Below are positions 19,020 through 28,465 of a DNA stretch of 64,000 bases, piece by piece. Location of the stretch: positions 832,989-896,988 of the forward strand of contig KZ111151.1 of assembly GCA_002077045.2 (NCBI GenBank), in the 5' to 3' direction. Below the pieces are notes generated by a model. That model ran no database searches. It worked only from the letters and a program-made list of their open reading frames with translations, and was not told the origin of the DNA. Position numbers and translations under genes: made by a program. Positions within the stretch are counted from its first letter, which is position 1. Every line of letters begins with the position of its first letter. The stretch comes from Rachicladosporium sp. CCFEE 5018 (taxonomy: Eukaryota; Ascomycota; Dothideomycetes; Cladosporiales; Cladosporiaceae).

Positions 19020-21602
19020 ATGTCTCGATTCTTCCACGGCAGCGACAGCGAGAGCTCCAGCTCCGACGAGGAATTCGACGTCAACGACCCAGCAGCAGAG
19101 GACTCCGAGGACGAATCCTCAGAAGAGGATTCGGATGCGGGAAGCGGCGATGGCAGTTCCAGCGATAGCGATGAGGCGACTGGGGCTAACAAATTCTTGA
19201 AGTCAAGTGACGACGAGTCAGAGTCAGGAAGCGATGAGGAGAAAGTCACAATCGTCAAGTCCGCGAGGGACAAACGCTTTGACGAGTTGGAGGCGATCAT
19301 CAGACTCATTGAGAATGCGCAGAGGATCTCGGATTGGTCGGTGATCAACGACCAGTATGACAAGATGAACCGGCAAATACCTGTGCTGGTGCGTGATCTG
19401 GATGGCAAGCCGCCGAAGATGTACGTCAAGACCATTGCGGAACTGGAGACGTCGGTGTCAGAGGCTTTCGAGAAGCAGAAGGTCACGCCGAAGAAGATGA
19501 ACCCGATCGCGCAAAAGGGAATGAACGCGCTCAGGCAGAAGATCAAGAAGAACAACCGTGACTATGCTACAGAAATCACTGCATTCCGAGAGGATCCCGA
19601 TGCGTTCATGAAGGAGGACGTTGTCGAGGAGGTTGTAGTCGCACCAAAGAAGACGAAGAGCAAGTCGGCACTTCTGTCCCAGAACCCGGACAACATCGAG
19701 GGTGGCGACGATGGCTTCACCATGGTTGGAGCTGGTGGCAAGGCGATGATCTACACACCAGAGAGCATTTTGAAGCACCTTCGATCAATCGTGGAGTCGC
19801 GAGGCAGGAAGAACACGGACAGGCTTGAGCAGATCCGGATCATGGAGAGGCTGTTCGATGTAGCGGTCAGCGACTACCAGCGTGTGCGTGTGCTACTCAG
19901 CTTGATCTCCACGCGCTTTGATCTAAACTCTGGAACTGGCGCCGAGATGAACAAGGAGCAGTGGAAGCTGGCACAGCAGGGTATCGCCACGCTCCTTGAG
20001 ATTCTCGAGGCAGACCACGACATGATCGTCGTACCTGAGGGAGCGGAAGAGTGGGAGGATGATGACAAGCAGCCTACAATCACCCCAGGAGAGCTCTTCA
20101 AGATCCCTGGCAACGTTGTCGCATTCGTGGAGCGCCTCGATGATGAGCTGAACCGCAACCTGCAGAACCTCGACCCACACACAGCCGAGTATGTCGAGCG
20201 ATTGACCGACGAGGGCGTACTGTACGCCAATATCCTACGCTGCATGATTTACAGCGAGCGTCTAAAGGCCGACAAACGCATTGAGCTGTCGCAAGCCAAC
20301 GTCAACCAGATTGTCATCCGTCGCCTCGAGCATGTTTACTTCAAGCCCGCACAGGTCGTCACGATCATGGAGGAGAACACATGGCGCGCAATCCCGGAAA
20401 CGCTCGACTCGACCATCACACCACGAAGTCAAAGCAACGACGTCTCGACTCTCGTCGAGACCCTCTGCGGCTACCTGTTCCAGAATGACGCTGGTATCAG
20501 CCGAGCTCGCGCCATGCTGTGCCAATGCTACCACTCTGCTCTTCACGACCAGTACTTCAAGGCACGCGATATGATGCTGATGTCCCATCTTCAAGAAACA
20601 ATCACATCCTTCGACATCTCCACTCAGATTCTCTACAATCGCACCCTCACCCAAGTCGGCCTTTGCGCCTTCCGCGCGGGCCTAATATACGAATGCCAGA
20701 ACAGCTTGCAGGAGATCTGCGGCAGCCAGCGTCAGAAAGAACTTCTCGCGCAAGGTCTGCAGATGCAACGCTACAGCCAAATCACACCCGAGCAAGAGCG
20801 CATGGAGCGTCAACGCCAGCTACCTTTCCACATGCACATCAACCTCGAATTGCTCGAATGCGTCTACCTTACCTGCTCTATGCTGCTTGAAATTCCCCTC
20901 CTCGCTCAAGTCGGCTCCAGCCCAGATGTCCGCAAGCGCGTCATCTCGAAATCTTACCGCCGAATGTTGGAGTATCACGAGCGCCAGATCTTCACTGGCC
21001 CACCAGAGAACACGCGCGATCACGTCATGCTGGCTTCGAAAGCCCTGGCTGCAGGTCTATGGAAGCACGCTGCTGATCTCATCACATCGATCAAGATCTG
21101 GGAGTTGATTCCGAACAAGGAGGGTATTATCACCATGCTCGCGGCTCAGATCCAAGAAGAGGGTCTGCGCACATACCTCTTCACCTATGCGCCGTTCTAC
21201 GATACTCTGTCTGTCTCGAAGCTCGCTGGCATGTTCGAGCTCTCGGAGAATAAGATCACTGCCATCGTGTCGAAGATGATTCACCATGAGGAGCTGGCTG
21301 CTGCGCTTGATCAAGTCAACTCGGCTATCATCTTCCGGAAGGGTGTTGAGCTTAGCAGACTGCAGAGCTTGGCACTAACGCTAAGCGACAAGGCGTCTAA
21401 CCTTATCGAGAGCAACGAGAGGGTACTGGAGCAGAGGACGCAAGGCACTAGCAATGCCTTTGAGAGGCAACCTCAACGCGGTGGCAGGGGAGGACGTGGT
21501 GGTCGTGGTCGAGGTGGCGGGCGTGGTGCTCAGGGTGCACCGCAACGGGGTGGCGGAGGGTTCACTGGTGGTGCGCTGGGTAATGCTATTCGGGCTCAAT
21601 AG
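19020..21602 (+). CDS. NIP1: Eukaryotic translation initiation factor 3 subunit C (eIF3c/Nip1)
   Basis: Intronless, 860 residues from the ATG at 19020. MSRFFHGSDSES at the start, followed by a long acidic Ser/Asp/Glu tract, is the typical eIF3c N-terminus that contacts eIF5 and eIF1. A helical body follows, with RDKRFDEL and the PCI-proximal region. The PCI domain lies in the C-terminal third, and the end is Gly/Arg-rich (GGRGGRGGRGRGGG). As a core eIF3 subunit it helps build the 43S preinitiation complex on the 40S ribosome. Length and domain order are normal. Another eIF3 subunit (eIF3l) lies at 60707-62212. Confidence 0.96.
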   Translation: MSRFFHGSDSESSSSDEEFDVNDPAAEDSEDESSEEDSDAGSGDGSSSDSDEATGANKFLKSSDDESESGSDEEKVTIVKSARDKRFDELEAIIRLIENAQRISDWSVINDQYDKMNRQIPVLVRDLDGKPPKMYVKTIAELETSVSEAFEKQKVTPKKMNPIAQKGMNALRQKIKKNNRDYATEITAFREDPDAFMKEDVVEEVVVAPKKTKSKSALLSQNPDNIEGGDDGFTMVGAGGKAMIYTPESILKHLRSIVESRGRKNTDRLEQIRIMERLFDVAVSDYQRVRVLLSLISTRFDLNSGTGAEMNKEQWKLAQQGIATLLEILEADHDMIVVPEGAEEWEDDDKQPTITPGELFKIPGNVVAFVERLDDELNRNLQNLDPHTAEYVERLTDEGVLYANILRCMIYSERLKADKRIELSQANVNQIVIRRLEHVYFKPAQVVTIMEENTWRAIPETLDSTITPRSQSNDVSTLVETLCGYLFQNDAGISRARAMLCQCYHSALHDQYFKARDMMLMSHLQETITSFDISTQILYNRTLTQVGLCAFRAGLIYECQNSLQEICGSQRQKELLAQGLQMQRYSQITPEQERMERQRQLPFHMHINLELLECVYLTCSMLLEIPLLAQVGSSPDVRKRVISKSYRRMLEYHERQIFTGPPENTRDHVMLASKALAAGLWKHAADLITSIKIWELIPNKEGIITMLAAQIQEEGLRTYLFTYAPFYDTLSVSKLAGMFELSENKITAIVSKMIHHEELAAALDQVNSAIIFRKGVELSRLQSLALTLSDKASNLIESNERVLEQRTQGTSNAFERQPQRGGRGGRGGRGRGGGRGAQGAPQRGGGGFTGGALGNAIRAQ

Positions 21603-21920
21603 TGCTGGGATTGAGCATGGCGTTTGGTGGTGCATGGGAGGGAGGTTACTGTTGTAGCCGGCAGATCCGAAAGTGACTGAGTCGTCAAGAGTCGAGATGC
21701 TAGACGATGCAATGCATTCAGTCTATTTACACGGTCACATCATGGCTCAAGCGGTCATCATACAGGAAAAAGATATACACGTGAAACTCAGAGTAGGGTA
21801 TCATGCAACTCCACCTCCTCCATCGCCCCGTGATCCAACGACATCCATTCTCGTCACCTCTTCATTCCTCTTAAGACCTCACCCCTCCCACCATCCAGTT
21901 CCCCACCACCGGCACACCCC
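21603..21920. other. Convergent 3' spacer, eIF3c / Mcp1
   Basis: Spacer between convergent stops. The part from 21871 to 21920 probably once encoded, or still encodes, the true C-terminus of the Mcp1-like gene in another frame. Confidence 0.5.
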
Positions 21921-22841
21921 TCAACAAATCATCATACCCCCGTCTCCCGCCTCCCCCGCCCTTCCCACAACCCCAAGTCCCCCAGCCATCCAAACCGCCG
22001 TCACCAAAGCCGAGATCCCATGTATAACCCACCTCCTCGTCGCCCGTTGCCTATCCCCATCTCCATTCTGCGCCAAGATATTCTCCGGCAGAACACCACT
22101 CCACTTCGCAACGCCCCACGTGAAATGCCACACAGCTGTTCCCACAAGTGCTGTGTAGCCCAGATAAGAGATTATCGGCGCGCGCGCGAAGCCATGCGAG
22201 ACGTAGCTTAGATTGATGTTGCTGCTTCCGCCTTCTGTTCGTGCGGGTATAACGCGGTTCACCAGGGTGTGAGCTGCGACGATCGGCACCAGCGCGTACC
22301 CGAGTTTAGACTGCGAGGACAGAGCCGGCCAGAGCGCAGAGCGATATTTGCGTTTCTCCGCTCTCGTCTCAGCGCCATAGCGCGCAGCTGCCAAATTCCG
22401 GCGGTAGAGACGCAAGCCTACGCCCGAGGCTACATGGATCACCAAAGGAGCGATTATGAGGAGGGGTTCGGCTATGGGCCAGGATTGGTAGTAGGGTCTC
22501 GTTAGGAGGAGATAGGGTTCTGAGGCCGGGACGCTTTGTGTTAAGAGCGGTATGAGAGAGGTGTTTGTTATGTGTGCTGTTGCGAAGGCGAGGAAGATGA
22601 GGGAGGAGAATTTTTGGAGGCGGAGGAGGTAGTAGATTGGTGTGTGGCTGTTGCCGGAGAGGCCGAGATGGGAGGAGGGAGGAGAGGACTGGGATGGTGG
22701 AGGTCGGGTTGAGGGATTGGAGGTATCTGAGGGTGGGAAGTAGGAGTCGGGGGAGTTGTCCTGGAGGTGGATTGGGGTTTCTTCTATTGGGGAGGGGTCG
22801 AGGGATTGGAGGGGCTCGAAGGGGTTGTCGCGGTCGGCCAT
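21921..22841 (-). CDS. MCP1: Mcp1-like mitochondrial outer-membrane protein (DUF1691)
   Basis: 306 residues from the ATG at 22841 (MADRDNPFEPL). A disordered N-terminal 80 residues leads to five or so hydrophobic helices with conserved His: HIASGV-like VIHVASGVGLRLYRR and AHTLVNRVIPAR. These match the DUF1691/Mcp1 family. Yeast Mcp1 anchors Vps13 at mitochondria and supports lipid exchange. The frame ends abruptly at 21921 just after a G5 run (21937-21941 on the + strand as C5). One extra G would instead give a family-like ending (YDDLLRGVPVVGNWM) that stops at 21871. So either the assembly lacks one base or this copy has a mutated C-terminus. Confidence 0.8.
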   Translation of the reverse strand: MADRDNPFEPLQSLDPSPIEETPIHLQDNSPDSYFPPSDTSNPSTRPPPSQSSPPSSHLGLSGNSHTPIYYLLRLQKFSSLIFLAFATAHITNTSLIPLLTQSVPASEPYLLLTRPYYQSWPIAEPLLIIAPLVIHVASGVGLRLYRRNLAAARYGAETRAEKRKYRSALWPALSSQSKLGYALVPIVAAHTLVNRVIPARTEGGSSNINLSYVSHGFARAPIISYLGYTALVGTAVWHFTWGVAKWSGVLPENILAQNGDGDRQRATRRWVIHGISALVTAVWMAGGLGVVGRAGEAGDGGMMIC

Positions 22842-23635
22842 GGTGGCGGTGTGAGGATTCAAGAATGAAGAATAGGGCTGGGCGGGTAACGAAGGCGACG
22901 GTCACTACGATGGAGCCCACGTGTATCTGCGAATGCGATGATCTCGAGGTCTCACGTCGATCAAGCCTGCCGCAACGCCTCCCGCAAGCTTGTGTGTCTT
23001 GTTCTGCCACTCTGTCCTTGTCATCACCCTCTCACACTGGACAACGCTAGTCATTGTGGTGTCAACCTATCAGTGAGGTTGCTTGCTCTATCATGGCTAG
23101 AGACCGTTCGAGCCACCGTGATGATCCTCCTATCGATTCTACGGTAGCATCGACATGCACGACGCGGTCGGAATTCACCAGATCAGGCAAAGCAGCCGCG
23201 CCGTGGTCGATCAGCCGTCAGACCCACGAAGGATGCAACATTAATGGCGCAATGTTCGCAGACGCTAACTTGCGTTTTGAAGCCTGCATCGAGACCTCGC
23301 GTGCTCGGTAGCTGCGGCACAGGTACATGTAGTAAATCAAGTTGACTGTCCAGCGTAATATCTGGTTTTCTATACTTTCTCTGTGTTGCTCTTTGAAAGC
23401 TGGGTTGGCCCTTAAAGGCTCACAAGCAACCGCGAGCTTACAGTTGCCGACGAGGAGAGATCTATAACACTTCGTATGTGAACGGGCCTAGCTATCTCAC
23501 CGAAATCACAGCTTGAACTCCAATCTTGCACATTGGTCAGCAGCAACTCCCATCAGGTCTCAGCTGTTCAGGAAAACGACTGGTGTTCGGTGCCTACATC
23601 TAGCGACCTGATCGCTATTCTTGAAAGATTTCAGG
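22842..23635. other. Divergent intergenic region, Mcp1 / GMC oxidoreductase
   Basis: About 790 bp between divergent starts. Short open frames are present but none resembles a protein. It should hold both promoters. Confidence 0.45.
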
Positions 23636-25453
23636 ATGGCGAGCGAGACTGATTCGGATGTCTACGACTTCGTGCTCGTTGGTGCCGGCTCAGCGGCATG
23701 CCTGCTCGCATCCCGCCTCTCGCGGCAACTCCCAGAACATCGCATCTTAGTCCTGGAAGCCGGCGAGCATCTTCAAAATGACGCCAAAGTGCAAACGCCT
23801 GGTCTATCTGGATCACTCCAAGGAGACCCCACCTATGACTGGGACTTCGCCAGCCAGCCTGAGCCAGGCTTGAACGGGCGCACGATCCCTCACCCACGGG
23901 GCCGACTGGCGGGTGGTACTAGTGCGATCAACAGCCATAGTGTAGTGTTTCCAAACCACGAGTGGCAGGATCGTATCGCGATGGACTTGCTACCCGAATC
24001 TGCGAAAGCGGACTGGAGTGCGCATGGCATGCAAGACTGCTACGACCGGTGGCACGTCGTCACTGATCGAGAGAACGACGGTGGCAGCGAAGAGCGTATT
24101 CGAACGTGCTATCCTCATGAACTAGACGAGCTGCAGAAACGTTGGCACCCTGCATTCGAGGAGCTCGGGCATGTCTCGCCCGCTACGGGGTTCGCAGAAA
24201 GTTTACCTGGCGCAGTCACTATCACCAATGCAATTGATGCTTCGAAGGGTGAGAGGAGCCATGCGGCTACAGCGTTCTTGGGACCTGCGTTGGCACGTGG
24301 CAATGTGACACTCAAGACGGGCGTGACGATCGACAAGATTGTGTTTGACGAGTCACGAGGCGCTGACGGGAAGCTCAGCGCGACGAGCGTGCGTTATCTT
24401 GACCACGGAGAGATGTCCTCCATCAACGCGAAAGAGATCATTCTCTGCGCAGGAGTCTTTGGATCTCCTGCAATCTTGGAGCGCTCAGGTATAGGATCTA
24501 GAGGAGTCCTTGCAGCTGCAGATGTCCCAGTACTCTACCAGCTCCCCGGCGTAGGCGAGAACCTACAAGACCACCTAAACTGCAGCTTGTCAATCGAAGT
24601 CAACGATGACGTTCCGACCCGCGACAACGTCCTTCGCAGTCCAGACCTCCAACGTGCCTCATCAATGGAGTACGAACGAAGCCACACCGGCAGACTGGCA
24701 GAGGGCCCAGCACACAGCTTCGCCTTCACAGCCTTGCAATTACTCGAAACACCTGCGGAAACACAAGAGCTCATCGAAGCGACTAAACAGCGTCTCCAAA
24801 CCGAGACCAGTCCTGGGCTAAGCGCCCAATACTCCCTCATCCAGTCCACAATCGAAAGCCCCACAGAAGCAACAGCATCCACCTTCCTCCTCCGCTGCCA
24901 GCGAAACCGAGATCTAGACTCCATGCCCAAAGACACACCAGCGATGGCACCCGGAAACTACGCCACAGTCGTAGCCATGCTAGCCCACCCCTTCTCTCGC
25001 GGTAGCAGCCACATCACCTCCCCCAAACCCTCCCAATACCCAACAATAAAATTTAACTACCTCTCCCATCCCCTCGACACCGAGATCTTCGCCCGCCACC
25101 TCCGCCTCATCGAACGTCTGTTCCGCGGTCCTACCTTCACATCCCTCGCCAAACCCAATGGTCGTCGCTTGCCGCGCAGCTGTCCGAAGCCGTTAGAGAC
25201 GCTGGAAGAGGCACGGGGGATATTGCCGATTAATGCGGCTACGAACTATCATCCTTGTGGGACTTGTGCGATGATGAAAGAGGAACTCGGGGGAGTGGTG
25301 GATGAGAGGCTGAGGGGTTATGGGACGGGGAATGTGAGGGTTTGCGATGCTAGCATCTTACCCGTCATACCCCGTGGTAATATCCTAGCGGCGGTGTACG
25401 CCTTCGCTGAGAAAGCGGCGGAGATTCTTGTGCGAGATGTGAAAGCGACTTAG
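23636..25453 (+). CDS. GMC-family FAD oxidoreductase
   Basis: Intronless, 605 residues from the ATG at 23636. The FAD dinucleotide-binding motif FVLVGAGSAACLLASRLS sits at residues 12-29, followed by LVLEAGE. The GMC signature RLAGGTSAINSHSV lies near residue 90-105. The C-terminal catalytic block has His in NYHPCGT (about 539) and Asn in PRGNILAAVY (about 582), the usual His/Asn pair. GMC enzymes oxidise alcohols, sugars or choline-like substrates with FAD. There is no signal peptide, so it is probably intracellular, unlike secreted aryl-alcohol or glucose oxidases. The substrate cannot be read from sequence. No biosynthetic cluster surrounds it. Confidence 0.9.
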   Translation: MASETDSDVYDFVLVGAGSAACLLASRLSRQLPEHRILVLEAGEHLQNDAKVQTPGLSGSLQGDPTYDWDFASQPEPGLNGRTIPHPRGRLAGGTSAINSHSVVFPNHEWQDRIAMDLLPESAKADWSAHGMQDCYDRWHVVTDRENDGGSEERIRTCYPHELDELQKRWHPAFEELGHVSPATGFAESLPGAVTITNAIDASKGERSHAATAFLGPALARGNVTLKTGVTIDKIVFDESRGADGKLSATSVRYLDHGEMSSINAKEIILCAGVFGSPAILERSGIGSRGVLAAADVPVLYQLPGVGENLQDHLNCSLSIEVNDDVPTRDNVLRSPDLQRASSMEYERSHTGRLAEGPAHSFAFTALQLLETPAETQELIEATKQRLQTETSPGLSAQYSLIQSTIESPTEATASTFLLRCQRNRDLDSMPKDTPAMAPGNYATVVAMLAHPFSRGSSHITSPKPSQYPTIKFNYLSHPLDTEIFARHLRLIERLFRGPTFTSLAKPNGRRLPRSCPKPLETLEEARGILPINAATNYHPCGTCAMMKEELGGVVDERLRGYGTGNVRVCDASILPVIPRGNILAAVYAFAEKAAEILVRDVKAT

Positions 25454-25803
25454 CCCCGCTGCTCAGAAGTAGTCAAAGACATCAGATATAGATCACGTTG
25501 GAGAAATGCCTGAAGCAGGGAATATGCAGCTAGGAATGTCAGTAGGAGTAATCACAAAAATATTTCCAGACACTAGCCCCGCTGCATCATGTCTTCACTC
25601 GTCTATTGCTCGCCAGATCGGTTGCGTGGACCACCCACCTCCTCGTTGCAGGTCGTCGTACCTTCAAGAATTCACCCACTCCCCTGAGCACGGGCCACTC
25701 ATATGCTACCTTGCGCCACGGGTTTGACTAATCTTCCACATCGCGTCCACCAAATCGAGTACCACCATCGCTACCGCACAGCTCCACCCTTGCAGCAGAA
25801 GTC

Positions 25804-26617
25804 ATGGCTCCCGTATGTCCTCCCTAGACCCGAATCTCGATATCCTGCCAACTCACAATTCTAGCATGGCTCCAGCCTGCCCAAGGCCGCTACGGAAAGC
25901 GCAAAAGCAGCACGACGAGCGTTCTTCTGTAGGTCTGCACCGCTACAAGTGCCTTCTGATTCTCCACACTCCAGGCCGTCTGGGGTAGACTCTCGACGAA
26001 CTTTGCGAATCTGACAAACGACAGGCGAACTCTGCCAAAAAGGCTACGCCCGCATGAATGAGTACGAAGCCCACGAAGGAAGCTACGATCACCAGCATCG
26101 AAAGGTACGCCTCCCGAGTCTCTGACTCCCAGTCTCCTGCCATTCCAGTCGCTCGTCCTATGCTTTCTCGGTCTTGTTGCGCGGCTTGCTACAATTCCGC
26201 CCGGACATCTGCTGATCACGTGCAACGTAGAGGTTGAAGGAGATGAAATCCCTAACCCGCGACCCCTCTCTAAACCAACCCTCCGCTTTCACATCCCGCT
26301 CCACAAACGCCCAGTCCGGCGAACTCCGCTCCCTCGCCCTCCCCGCCATCACACCGACCACAGGAGCGAAGAAGAAACCCGTGTTTCGCACCGTCGGCGC
26401 ACCCGCCCCGTCCACAGCAACCACTACAGCAACGACTGTTGGTTCTCTACCTGGGTTGACTGGATTGGCTGGACTGGCTGGCGGGGACGAAAGTGGAGCA
26501 GTGAGGAATGGCTGGGCGAGTGAGGCGTACGATCCGGCTGTGGTGAGTGGGTGTAGTGATGACTGTGGAGTTTGCGATCCACGGACCAGGGGACGGGGAA
26601 TCGTCTTGCCTACGTGA
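25804..26617 (+). CDS. C2H2 zinc-finger protein (ZNF804/GPATCH8-like finger)
   Basis: Model join(25804..25812, 25865..25928, 26025..26104, 26231..26617), 179 residues. Exon 1 is only nine bases (Met-Ala-Pro). The joined sequence reads FFCELCQKGYARMNEYEAH, then SYDHQH, then RKRLKEMKSLTRDP. That is one C2H2 finger (C-x2-C-x12-H-x5-H) with the basic helix that follows it in ZNF804A/GPATCH8-type proteins. A short KKKPVF motif and a C-terminal Cys cluster (SGCSDDCGVCD) follow. All four phases agree. The role is probably nuclear and RNA- or chromatin-linked by family, not shown here. It ends 175 bp from the convergent Paf1 stop. Confidence 0.75.
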
Positions 26618-26792
26618 GGATGGTGTGAATTGAGAGTGGAGTTTGTGCGGCTTAGCGACGGCGTCCTGGAAGTGTCGAATATACCACTGCTGGTTTACGT
26701 ACGGCAAGACTACGTGCTCGTCGTACGTTACCGTGAGCCGTTCCGTTTGCAAATCTTACAATAGGTCTATTGCTACACTACCACACTCCGCT

Positions 26793-28179
26793 CTACGCAA
26801 CAATCTCAACCCCACCCGGATCCAGCCGTTCCCTCCACTCCTCCTCCCCCGCCGCCTCCACCCCAGCAACCCTAACATCCAACCTCGCGATCTCACCCCG
26901 TTCAGCATGCCGTTTCGGCTGTAGCGTAACTCTCTGCGCCACAGGATACACATACGCGCCCTTCTGCAGCCTGCCGTCACCCTCCCCAGCCCTCAAACTA
27001 GGATCATGCAGCGTGAGGCCAATAACGTCGTTGTAGAACTCGTCAAGTGAGCCGGCTTGGTGTTTCGTCTCGTACATCCTCAGTCGATCGAAGGGGAAGG
27101 ATTGTGTGGTTTCGTCGGGGTAGAGGGAGGGGTCGTCGTGGTCAGGGTCGGTGGTGGAGAATTTCCGCTTCAGGCTTCGGACGTGGTCTTCGGAGGAAGG
27201 AATGAAGTACTCGTAATCGAATTCTTTCATTGGCTTTTCTCCCCTCTTTCCCTCTTCCCACGCCTCTTCCCGCTCTGCGTAGGCGGCATCTTGGGCTTCG
27301 TTCGCGACGGGGCGCAGGATCGCGGTGTCTAGGCGTGTGTCGTAGCGCGTGGAACCGAGGGGATTGGCTCGGAATTTGAAGAGCATGTGCCAGCCTGAGG
27401 GCGGTATGGCACTGAGATCTGGGAGGAGGGGGTAGGAGTCTAGTAGTTCGAGGGAGGGTTTTGTGGGGTGCGTGGGGTTTGACCAAGCGTCTTGCTCGGC
27501 TGCTGTTGATGGGGCGCCGAGGATGTTGTGTTCGGTCTGCTCGCCTTGGACTATGTCTTCTGGGTAGGCGAGGTCGAAGCCTTTCACTATGTGTCGAATG
27601 ATGTTTAGCGGATCGTCTTTTTCTAGTGCGGTGTTGGATTTGGAGGATGTGCCGTTTGTCTTTGGCTTGCGGTCGCTGCGGCGGTTGAGAATGTCTTTCG
27701 AAGAGCCAGTGGCGAACATCTGCGGACTACTGCTCGCGGCGTACTCTGTGCGGCGGAGGAAGGAGACTTGATCTGTGGCTGAGGCGGACTTGGAGAGGGA
27801 AGCGAGAGGACGGAGCAGAGGTTTGTCGCGGGGATGGATGTGACGAGGACCGGGACGGATCATGATTGCTAGTCTTGTTAGCGAAGTCCATGCGCCGCGG
27901 TCACTACCAAAACTTACCAGACTCATCCCCATCGAAGACACCTGGTATACCGACCAGGTCTATGGGCATGCCCAGCTCAGCATCTGCATCGATGTTGAGC
28001 GGCTGCTCGCGCGCCAGTCGCGATGCATAGCCTGCGCTCGTGTACTGTCCTCCTGCTAAGCCTGTGCCGGGAATGTCGAGAAGCTTCGGGGGAAGTGGTG
28101 GTGGAGGGAGTTGGTTCGAGTAGCGGATGCGGGCGATGTAGTCCTGGTGCACGCTCCGCTCGGGGCGTTGGGAAGACAT
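26793..28179 (-). CDS. PAF1: RNA polymerase II-associated protein Paf1
   Basis: Model complement(26793..27868, 27918..28179), 445 residues. Exon 1 holds the family signature HQDYIARIRYSNQLPPPPLP with KLLDIPG after it. The 49-nt intron (GTAAGTT donor, ACTAG acceptor) joins DES to AIMIRPGPRHIHPRDKPLL, the conserved Paf1 continuation. Later conserved pieces are FDYEYFIPSS and the C-terminal region before the usual end. Paf1 is the scaffold of the Paf1 complex, which travels with RNA polymerase II and promotes elongation and histone modification. The start is 286 bp from the divergent MCM10 start. The C-terminus lacks a long acidic tail. Confidence 0.93.
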
Positions 28180-28465
28180 TGCGGATGATTGCTATGCTGA
28201 TGCGCGATCAGACCTGTTCGATGAGCGATGTGCGACTTTCCGTCACTGCCATTGAAAGTCCAGAGTGAGGTGTCGCGCGTCGGGGAAGACGGAGATAGGT
28301 CCGGTCAGCCTCAGGCACATCACTGTAAAGTGAAACGCGACTCCACGCGTTTCATGGAGACGATCGGCATTGGCGATAGTGACAAGGATGGCAGGGTTGT
28401 GTAACGATATTGCTACACAACAAACCAACCACAATATGACCATACGATAACATTACAACGACAAC
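28180..28465. promoter_or_regulatory. Divergent promoter, PAF1 / MCM10
   Basis: A 286-bp spacer between divergent start codons. An ACACAAC/CCACAA-rich stretch lies just before the MCM10 ATG. No specific factor site is recognised. Confidence 0.4.
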
